This document shows positions 1 through 5,919 of a stretch of DNA of 8,992 nucleotides, piece after piece. The position numbers were made by a program, and so were the translations under genes. The DNA comes from Fidelibacterota bacterium (GTDB lineage Bacteria; Fidelibacterota; UBA2242; JAFGTP01), in contig JAOZSG010000126.1 of NCBI GenBank assembly GCA_029939785.1, positions 1-8,992 of the forward strand. The letters run 5' to 3'. The notes below the pieces were generated by a model. The model saw only the letters and a list, made by a program, of their open reading frames with translations, had not been told where the DNA came from and did no database searches. The number at the start of each line of letters is the position of its first letter. Position 1 is the stretch's first letter.

Positions 1-66
1 TATTTTTTTTACCTTTATTTGGAAATTGTGAAAGTTAAACTTGGATTTTGAATATTTATTATAATA

Positions 67-708
67 TTATTCAAGTTTATTATCTCTTTCCTGAAGAGTT
101 TTATATATATCCGGATATAATTCTTTCATACAGTCCGGACAAATACCATGTGAAAAATTTGCATCTGTATGATGTGAAATATAGGATTCAACTTCCTGCC
201 AAAAACCGGTATCATCTCGTATTTTTTTACAATTTGCACAAATTGGAATTAAACCTTTTAAAAGTTTGATCTGAGCGAGAGAATTTGTTAATTCTTTATT
301 TACTCGTTGTAACTCATCTTTTGAGAGTTTTAACTCAATATGATTATTAACTCTTGCTAATAATTCAGTTGAATTAAATGGCTTGGTTACATAATCTACA
401 GCACCGAGATTAATTCCATCGATTACATCTTGTTTTTCTGTTTTTGCAGTAAGAAAAATAATAGGAATATCTTTAGTTTCAGGTTTACTTTTTAATATTT
501 TACACATTTCAAAACCATCCATTTCAGGCATCATTATATCCAGTAAGATTAAATCAGGCTTAGTGTTTTCAATGATAGTAAGAGCCTGTTTACCGGATAA
601 TGCTGCAGAGATTTTGTAACCTGATTTTTTTAAGATATTTCCTAAAACCTGAAGGTTTATAGATACATCATCGACGATTAAAATTATTGGTTGATATTTG
701 TTTTCCAC
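67..708 (-). CDS. Response regulator with C-terminal Cys/His-rich output domain
   Basis: A 213-residue single-receiver response regulator. Residues 7-125 form a canonical REC domain: acidic pair D13/D14, phospho-acceptor D57 in LLDIMMPEMDG, T87 and K109 (TKPF). A Lys/Glu-rich, probably coiled-coil linker (about 125-150) leads to a short C-terminal module. That module carries C157-x2-C160, an invariant-looking KKIRDD and W170, then SHGIC-x2-C (H187, C190, C193). This spacing suggests a metal-binding (zinc-like) knuckle. I recognise the module as a recurring C-terminal add-on of sensory proteins, but no function for it is known to me. There is no helix-turn-helix, GGDEF, EAL or HD domain. The start is GTG at 706-708, chosen because GGGAG lies about 7 nt upstream and the receiver begins immediately after it. 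It lies 24 nt downstream of the hybrid kinase stop on the same strand, so it is probably co-transcribed and phosphorylated by that kinase (inference). Confidence 0.93.
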   Translation of the reverse strand: MENKYQPIILIVDDVSINLQVLGNILKKSGYKISAALSGKQALTIIENTKPDLILLDIMMPEMDGFEMCKILKSKPETKDIPIIFLTAKTEKQDVIDGINLGAVDYVTKPFNSTELLARVNNHIELKLSKDELQRVNKELTNSLAQIKLLKGLIPICANCKKIRDDTGFWQEVESYISHHTDANFSHGICPDCMKELYPDIYKTLQERDNKLE

Positions 709-711
709 TTA

Positions 712-719
712 GATTCTCC
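712..719 (-). promoter_or_regulatory. Ribosome-binding site for the response regulator
   Basis: On the minus strand the sequence AAGGGAGA precedes the GTG start at 708 with about 7 nt between GGAG and the start codon. It supports the GTG start and shows the regulator has its own translation initiation signal, unlike the preceding kinase gene, which overlaps its upstream neighbour. Confidence 0.6.
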
Positions 720-732
720 CTTATTTATCTAA

Positions 733-3700
733 TCATGTTAACTTCTCAGATAATTTATTAATTTTTGTAACTATTTCAGGATATATAGAAAGAAGATTTG
801 CTACTGACTCCATTTCAAAATTCTCTGTTTTATTATAAAGTTCTGTACCCCATTCGTGTAATAAGTTGAATTTATATTGTTCTGCTATTTGGATTATTTC
901 TTTAGCAAAATCTAAAATGTCATCTAATAGGAAGGAGTTTCGAACAGTTGTCCATTTTTTATTGTATTCATCGGATAGTAAAATATTTAATTTTAAAATA
1001 TCTTTATCTTTTAAATCTAAATATTCTTCAGTAATAATATTATCGGTGATTTCATTAGGTTCATGTTTATCGGTATAGGGTAGAAATTTCATCATTTCTG
1101 TCAAAATTTGTTTTTTTGTAAACGGTTTATATAAGAAACCATCATAATTTGTATTGGAAACTATTTTTTTGTTTTCTTTGATAGCAGAAGCAGTTAATAT
1201 GATAATTGGTATATTTTTAAACTTTTCATTGTTTTTGATTTTTTGAGATGCTTCATAGCCATCCATTATTGGCATTTGAATATCCATAAAAATAATATCA
1301 GGCTTTATTATCTCGATACTCTCCAAAGATTCAAGACCATTTTTTGCTTCTGTTACAGACATATCGACATTATGTAATATACCCTTCAGCATATCACGAT
1401 TAGTTTTTATATCATCAACAATTAATGCGGTATTATTTTTAAAAGAAATATCTTTGAGTTTTTCAATATTTTCATCTGTTTTATTTATATTATTCTTTGA
1501 AATCTGAATATTTTCTAATAATACTGTAAAACAACTGCCTTGTCCGGGTTTACTTTCAACAGTTATTTTACCACTCATTTTTTTTATAAGATTTTTAATA
1601 ATACTGAGACCGAGTCCTGTTCCTCCATATTTGCCGTTATCCTGACCAACTTGTTGAGTGAAATTATTAAAAATTAAATCCTGTTGGTCTTCCGGTATTC
1701 CAATTCCGGTATCCTTTACCTTTATTGTAAGGTTGGCTACATTATTTTTTATGATATCTGTATAGATGTTTACTAATACAGATCCCTTATCAGTAAACTT
1801 TATAGCGTTTCCAATTAAGTTTAGTAGTATCTGCCTTATAAATTTTTCATCAAGAATCAGTTCTTTTGGGAGATCAGAATCGATATTAAACTTTAGAGTA
1901 ATGTCTTTTTCATCAGCTTTTAAATTGAAAAGATGCCCCATATCTGATATTATTTTATTTAGATCTATCGATGAATAATCAAGTTCTACTTCACCTGATT
2001 CAATTTTGGATAAATCAAGAATGTCGTTAATTAGTTTTAATAAAGTTTGACCACTTGTATATATTGCTGTCAAATATTTATTTTGTGGTTTTCCTTCAAA
2101 TGAATCTTTCAGAAGTTCTGTAAAACCTAAGATCGCATTCATTGGAGTTCGTATTTCATGACTCATATTTGCAAGGAATATGCTTTTTGCATTATTTGCT
2201 TTTATTGCATCCTCTTTTGCAATTTGCATAGATTTTTCAGCTTCTTTTCGCTTAGATATATTTTCATATATACCAATTAATCCTACTACTTGCCCATCAA
2301 CTTTTACAGCACTTCCATGCACATTTACCCATATTTTGGTTCCATCTTTTTTTATACGTTGTATTTCTTTTTTTATTATCTCGCCTTTCAGCACTTTTTC
2401 AGTAATAATTTTACTTTCTACATGACTATCAGGAGCAATAATATCATCAATATTTTTATTCCTAATTTCATCAATTGTATAGCCAAATAATGATGTGAAT
2501 TTAGGATTAATGCTAACAATATTTTGGTTTAAATCCAATGTTACTATTGCCAGACTGGAACTGGTATATAGTGCTTCAAAATATTCTTTTTGTTTACGGT
2601 ATTGCTGTTCAGTATTTTTTAATTTTGTAATATCGAGACTCATACCCATAGTGCCGATTATTTCACCATCTTTATCTCTGAATGGTAGTTTGGTAACTGA
2701 TGCCCAGGTTATTTTCCCATCTGATCTAACTTCTTTATTTTCTTTGGAAATTATAGGTTTACCGGTATTGATAATTTCAAGTTCTTCATCATAATATTGT
2801 TGGGCAAATTTATGATCAAAAAAATCAAAATCATTTTTGCCTAAAAGATCAGATACATCTTTTAATCCAAATTTCTTTGCATGAATTCTATTGGTTTTGA
2901 GAAAACATCCTGCTTTATCTTTGAAATATATTGCTTCGGGAAAATTATCCATAAATGTATTGAATAGATGTCGTTCATAGGCAAGTGCTTTCTCATTTAA
3001 TTTTTTATTTGTAATATCCCTATTTACAGATAGTAATACTTTTTTCCCATCCATTTCTAATAATGTCATTAAAACTTGTGTCCAATAAATTGTCCCATTT
3101 TTTTTCTGTTTTTTTTCTGTAAACTGTATAGGTTGACCTGCTTTTAATTGATCATAATTAATGTTTATGTTTTGGTTGGGAACAACAAGTTCTTTGACGA
3201 TAACCATTCCTAATAATTCTTCGCGTGTATAACCTGTTTGCTCTACTGCAGCATCATTTACATCTATAATCCTGGAGTTTTTATGGCCTGTAAATTCTGT
3301 GATATAAATTGCATCAGGTATGCGTGTGAATAGGTTACGGAATTTATCTTCTGCCTGTTTCTGATCTGTAATATCTATCAATGAGATAACACTATTGCCG
3401 GTTTCAGGAATAGATCCTACTTGTACAAATACATTTCTTCTACTACCATCATTTGATAAAAAAACAGTTTCATATTCTGTCGGTATTTTGTGACCCAAGG
3501 AACGTTTTTTATGATGTTCTAAGATTTGTTTTTTATATTCAGGAGCAAGAAAATCCATAAATGTTGTTTTGTTTACAATTTCGTCGTTTGTCAGTCCTGT
3601 TAATTCCAGTGCTTTTTTATTTGCTAATATTATAATTCCATTTTTATTAATTATGAATGTTGCTGCACCAGTATTGTCAAATATTGTTCGATAAGAATTT

Positions 3701-4098
3701 TCAGATTTCTTTAACTTCTTCTCCATATTAAATTTATAAAATGCCATTTCCAGAGTTGATTTTAATTCGTGAATTGAAATTGGTTTATATAAATATCCAT
3801 ATGGTTCTGTTTTTATTGCTTTATCAAAATATTCCGGATTAGAATGTGCTGTGAGAAAAACAACTGGAATGCCCCAGTTATCATGTATTATCTGAGATGT
3901 TTTGATTCCATTTAGATTACCTCGTAATGAGATATCCATTAATATAAGATTTGGTTGTTCTTTTTTTAATAGATCAATCGCGTCATTGCCATTACCAATT
4001 ATTGCGATAACATTATAATTTAAATTTTCCAGGGTAAGTTGTAGATCGTGAGCAATTATCCATTCATCTTCAACTATTAAAATTGATTTTTTTTTCAT
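733..4098 (-). CDS. Multi-PAS hybrid sensor histidine kinase (REC-PAS4-HisKA-HATPase-REC)
   Basis: A 1121-residue hybrid kinase with no visible transmembrane segment or signal peptide, hence probably a cytoplasmic sensor. Domain order: N-terminal REC (about 4-122; D11, phospho-Asp D55, T83, K105); four PAS domains (about 133-250, 251-366, 375-495 and 500-620); HisKA with the H-box SHEIRTPMN (His647); HATPase_c with N-box N764, G1 box DTGIG at 796-800 and G2 box GGTGLGL at 825-831; a second REC (about 889-1005; D895/D896, phospho-Asp D939, T969, K991); then a helical tail (about 1025-1121). The third PAS has the YFKDKxG...GKNDFDFF pattern common in PAS_4-type domains. All catalytic residues for autophosphorylation and phosphotransfer are intact. 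The tail resembles the C-terminal segment found after the last REC in many hybrid kinases but lacks an HxxKG-type Hpt phospho-acceptor. The start ATG (4096-4098) overlaps the lspA-like stop by 4 nt. The signal sensed is unknown. Confidence 0.95.
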   Translation of the reverse strand: MKKKSILIVEDEWIIAHDLQLTLENLNYNVIAIIGNGNDAIDLLKKEQPNLILMDISLRGNLNGIKTSQIIHDNWGIPVVFLTAHSNPEYFDKAIKTEPYGYLYKPISIHELKSTLEMAFYKFNMEKKLKKSENSYRTIFDNTGAATFIINKNGIIILANKKALELTGLTNDEIVNKTTFMDFLAPEYKKQILEHHKKRSLGHKIPTEYETVFLSNDGSRRNVFVQVGSIPETGNSVISLIDITDQKQAEDKFRNLFTRIPDAIYITEFTGHKNSRIIDVNDAAVEQTGYTREELLGMVIVKELVVPNQNININYDQLKAGQPIQFTEKKQKKNGTIYWTQVLMTLLEMDGKKVLLSVNRDITNKKLNEKALAYERHLFNTFMDNFPEAIYFKDKAGCFLKTNRIHAKKFGLKDVSDLLGKNDFDFFDHKFAQQYYDEELEIINTGKPIISKENKEVRSDGKITWASVTKLPFRDKDGEIIGTMGMSLDITKLKNTEQQYRKQKEYFEALYTSSSLAIVTLDLNQNIVSINPKFTSLFGYTIDEIRNKNIDDIIAPDSHVESKIITEKVLKGEIIKKEIQRIKKDGTKIWVNVHGSAVKVDGQVVGLIGIYENISKRKEAEKSMQIAKEDAIKANNAKSIFLANMSHEIRTPMNAILGFTELLKDSFEGKPQNKYLTAIYTSGQTLLKLINDILDLSKIESGEVELDYSSIDLNKIISDMGHLFNLKADEKDITLKFNIDSDLPKELILDEKFIRQILLNLIGNAIKFTDKGSVLVNIYTDIIKNNVANLTIKVKDTGIGIPEDQQDLIFNNFTQQVGQDNGKYGGTGLGLSIIKNLIKKMSGKITVESKPGQGSCFTVLLENIQISKNNINKTDENIEKLKDISFKNNTALIVDDIKTNRDMLKGILHNVDMSVTEAKNGLESLESIEIIKPDIIFMDIQMPIMDGYEASQKIKNNEKFKNIPIIILTASAIKENKKIVSNTNYDGFLYKPFTKKQILTEMMKFLPYTDKHEPNEITDNIITEEYLDLKDKDILKLNILLSDEYNKKWTTVRNSFLLDDILDFAKEIIQIAEQYKFNLLHEWGTELYNKTENFEMESVANLLSIYPEIVTKINKLSEKLT

Positions 4099-4631
4099 TT
4101 TATATTTTCATCAGAATTTTTTTCATTTTTTCTGGTTTTAATCCATTCAATAAAAGTGTTGATTAATATTATGGGAAGCATGACATAAATAATAATATTA
4201 ATGTACTGATCACATAAATTGCTAGGCCAGGGGAAGGGAACTAACATAAAAAAATCCGTAGCTCTGCCAACTGTTAATATTTCTATTACATTTCCGGCAG
4301 CACCAATAGTCAGCATTAATATTATAGCATATATGTTTTTATGAAATTCTGTTTTTTCATGTATAATAGAACGTGTTAAAGATATTATTAGAATTATGAC
4401 CATTACTATTCCAAAACCTGCCCATAATTTATGATTACTGATTTCACCAAAAATATAATGGTAGCCTGTATTATGTGTTAAATATAAGTTTAATATTGGA
4501 ATAGGAGTTGTAGTTAATTCTTGAAAACTTAGGTTTTTATTTGCAAGGTGTTTAACTATAAAGTCTAAATTTAATAAAATAAAACCTATAATAAATGATG
4601 CAATTATTCGTTTTTTCTCTTCTATTTTCAT
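4095..4631 (-). CDS. lspA: Divergent lipoprotein signal peptidase (signal peptidase II, LspA) homologue
   Basis: A 178-residue inner-membrane protein with four predicted hydrophobic segments (about 8-27, 68-88, 97-118 and 143-163) and a basic/acidic C-terminal tail, matching the usual LspA length and topology. LspA is the aspartic protease that cuts signal peptides from prolipoproteins. Motifs seen: D23xxxK27 near the N-terminus, HNTG (N54, G56) before FGE, GAAGN (N114), TDF with D126, and SNLCD with N138 and D141. D126 and D141 align with the family's catalytic aspartates. It is divergent: the usual GNxxDR reads GNVIE (E117, I118), losing the conserved Arg, and the usual NxAD alanine is Cys140. 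It may therefore be a specialised paralogue rather than the housekeeping enzyme. A weak AGG six nt upstream supports the ATG at 4629-4631. The stop overlaps the kinase start (ATGA), suggesting translational coupling. Confidence 0.85.
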   Translation of the reverse strand: MKIEEKKRIIASFIIGFILLNLDFIVKHLANKNLSFQELTTTPIPILNLYLTHNTGYHYIFGEISNHKLWAGFGIVMVIILIISLTRSIIHEKTEFHKNIYAIILMLTIGAAGNVIEILTVGRATDFFMLVPFPWPSNLCDQYINIIIYVMLPIILINTFIEWIKTRKNEKNSDENIK

Positions 4632-4655
4632 TTTTTGCCTGACTTTGTTTATTAT

Positions 4656-4722
4656 CAGACAGGATTAACAGGATTTACTGGATAACGATTTTATTACCAT
4701 GTTTATCATGTTAATTCTGACC
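4656..4722. repeat. Imperfect inverted repeat built from 9-nt units
   Basis: The spacer upstream of the lspA-like gene holds three tandem 9-nt units on the plus strand: CAGGATTAA (4660-4668), CAGGATTTA (4669-4677) and CTGGATAAC (4678-4686). After a short gap, near-complementary units follow: CATGTTTAT (4698-4706), CATGTTAAT (4707-4715) and TCTG. Positions 4660-4674 pair with 4705-4719 at 13 of 15 positions, plus one G-T wobble, giving a stem with a long loop. The regular 9-nt period together with the inverted arrangement is unlikely to be chance. It looks like a decayed copy of a dispersed palindromic element. I have the impression that similar CAGGATTAACAGGAT-type strings recur between genes in many environmental genomes, but I cannot verify this. 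No U-tract follows on the minus strand, so it is not a good intrinsic terminator for the gene upstream of it. Confidence 0.6.
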
Positions 4723-4783
4723 AAATTTTTTCTTTCATTTTTTTATGTCCGCCAACTTACGGATGACACTTCCACTAATTATG

Positions 4784-5758
4784 TTATTCAAAAAGTTCAA
4801 TATTTCCACCTGTATGTATAAACAGGATATTTTCTTCTGGTTGTATTTTACCAATTCTACAGTAATTAATCAATCCTGCTGCCCCTTTTCCTGTATAAAC
4901 ATAATCTAAAAATACCCCTTCATTTTTTGCAAATAACATTACGGCTTCTTCACATCCAGGAGTTCTTTTTGCATATCCTTCCCCGATATAATCTGTATCA
5001 ACTAAAACACTATTTATGTCAATTTCTATATCAAGTAATTTTCCTGCATTCTTTGCTAATTGATAAACGTCATTTTTTAATTCAAGTTCTGGTACATCTA
5101 CACTAATTCCAATTATTTTGCCTTCCCATTTGGAAATTGCCTTACCAAGAACGAGTCCCGCCTGTGTTCCTGCAGAGGAAGATGCATGGAAAATTTTATC
5201 AATTTTAACATTATTTTTATCAAAATCATTAAGTAATTCTCCAAACCCGGCGGCATATCCCAAAGTTCCTGTCATGGTAGAACCACCCGGAGGTAAAAAA
5301 TATACTTTATGACCTTTTTTCTCCAATGATTCCTTAACTTCGAGAGCTTTTTGCATACGAATTTTTGAGTCGGTTGTGTCAATATGATATATATTTGCTC
5401 CAAGCATATGATCAATTAATAAATTCCCAGTTGGTTTTTCTGGTTTTTTCCCATTTAAAATTAAATGTACAGACATATCATATTTTGCTCCAACGACAGA
5501 TAATATCCGGCAAAAATTTGATTGGTTGGCTCCTATGCCTATTATGGTATCACAACCTTGATTTATAGCATCGGCAATAAGATAATCGAATTTCCGTGTT
5601 TTATTTCCACTCAATGCAAAACCTGTTAAGTCATCACGTTTTATATAAATATTGTTATTTAATATTTTTGATATTGATTTTAATTTGTAAAATGGTGTGG
5701 GTAATATAGATATTTTTTTATAAGAAATATGTTTCATCTTTTTTTCAATTATATTCAT
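4784..5758 (-). CDS. PLP-dependent D-cysteine desulfhydrase / ACC deaminase family enzyme
   Basis: A 324-residue fold-type II PLP enzyme, full length for the D-cysteine desulfhydrase / ACC deaminase family and probably cytoplasmic. Seen: KRDDLTGFALSGNKTRK (residues 40-56) with the PLP Schiff-base lysine K53, ANQSNF (77-82), the phosphate-binding loop SSAGTQAGL (193-201), VYTGKGAAG (287-295) and HTGG (315-318). ACC deaminases typically have Glu and Leu where this protein has T289 (YTGK) and T316 (HTGG). The Thr pair fits the D-cysteine desulfhydrase side, which releases pyruvate, H2S and ammonia from D-cysteine; related members act on L-cysteate. One oddity is F82, where desulfhydrases usually have His (QSNH), so the true substrate is uncertain. 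Start ATG 5756-5758 is favoured by an AGGAGGT just upstream; an internal Met at residue 8 lacks such a signal. It is divergent from uvrA and 152 nt from the lspA-like operon. Confidence 0.9.
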   Translation of the reverse strand: MNIIEKKMKHISYKKISILPTPFYKLKSISKILNNNIYIKRDDLTGFALSGNKTRKFDYLIADAINQGCDTIIGIGANQSNFCRILSVVGAKYDMSVHLILNGKKPEKPTGNLLIDHMLGANIYHIDTTDSKIRMQKALEVKESLEKKGHKVYFLPPGGSTMTGTLGYAAGFGELLNDFDKNNVKIDKIFHASSSAGTQAGLVLGKAISKWEGKIIGISVDVPELELKNDVYQLAKNAGKLLDIEIDINSVLVDTDYIGEGYAKRTPGCEEAVMLFAKNEGVFLDYVYTGKGAAGLINYCRIGKIQPEENILFIHTGGNIELFE

Positions 5759-5762
5759 GAAT

Positions 5763-5769
5763 ACCTCCT
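5763..5769 (-). promoter_or_regulatory. Strong Shine-Dalgarno site for the PLP enzyme gene
   Basis: On the minus strand the perfect anti-16S complement AGGAGGT sits 4 nt before the ATG at 5758. It fixes the start codon and predicts efficient translation. It also indicates that this organism uses Shine-Dalgarno initiation, which is weak or absent in many Bacteroidota. Confidence 0.85.
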
Positions 5770-5770
5770 A

Positions 5771-5789
5771 TTAAATTTGATTAATTTAA
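5771..5789. promoter_or_regulatory. AT-only inverted repeat next to the PLP gene ribosome-binding site
   Basis: TTAAATT (5771-5777) and AATTTAA (5783-5789) form perfect 7-nt arms around a 5-nt centre. The repeat lies directly upstream of the AGGAGGT on the minus strand. It could be an operator half-pair or a weak leader hairpin. Because the arms are purely A/T, chance occurrence in this AT-rich spacer is quite possible. Confidence 0.25.
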
Positions 5790-5799
5790 AGCTTTCTAA

Positions 5800-5827
5800 T
5801 TGTACTTGATATAGTTTTCTTTATGAT
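5800..5827 (+). promoter_or_regulatory. Candidate sigma-70-like promoter for uvrA
   Basis: TTGTAC (5800-5805) and TATGAT (5822-5827) are separated by 16 nt, each close to the TTGACA/TATAAT consensus. Transcription would begin near 5834, giving a leader of about 85 nt before the uvrA start. No LexA-type box that I recognise overlaps it. The region is AT-rich, so chance matches are expected, and the promoter consensus of this organism is unknown. Confidence 0.35.
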
Positions 5828-5842
5828 TTTTTAAAATCAAGT
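5804..5842. promoter_or_regulatory. Nested inverted repeats in the divergent promoter region
   Basis: Outer arms ACTTGAT (5804-5810) and ATCAAGT (5836-5842) are perfect 7-nt inverted copies. Inside them, TGATTTT (5824-5830) and AAAATCA (5833-5839) form a second perfect palindrome with a 2-nt centre. Both overlap the candidate uvrA -10 region and lie between two divergently transcribed genes, where a repressor or activator of either gene might bind. No known operator family is recognised; AT bias makes a chance origin possible. Confidence 0.3.
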
Positions 5843-5910
5843 TTGAAGATTTCTGAATTATTATTACTTTTTCTGTTAAATTTGCTTGATGCAGAATTAA
5901 TTTTATTATC

Positions 5911-5914
5911 AGGA
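5911..5914 (+). promoter_or_regulatory. Ribosome-binding site for uvrA
   Basis: AGGA lies 5 nt before the ATG at 5920-5922. It supports this start, which also matches the usual UvrA N-terminus (a few residues before the IxxxGAREHNLKN motif). Confidence 0.6.
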
Positions 5915-5919
5915 TATAC

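Noticed and set aside
1..66. Terminator or further gene downstream of the response regulator
   Set aside because: Only weak AT dyads are visible and the sequence is too short to judge; no coding sequence is supported.
866..2794. Several plus-strand reading frames of 66-99 codons opposite the hybrid kinase
   Set aside because: They lie entirely antisense to a fully convincing kinase gene, have no family motifs, and are expected by chance opposite AT-rich coding sequence.
5118..5568. Plus-strand reading frames opposite the PLP enzyme gene
   Set aside because: They are shadows of the well-supported minus-strand gene, with no motifs or ribosome-binding sites.
5877..5884. TAAATTTG as a Bacteroidota-type -7 element upstream of uvrA
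   Set aside because: The nearest upstream TTTG is about 31 nt away rather than about 19-21, and the strong AGGAGGT in this window argues against a typical Bacteroidota member.
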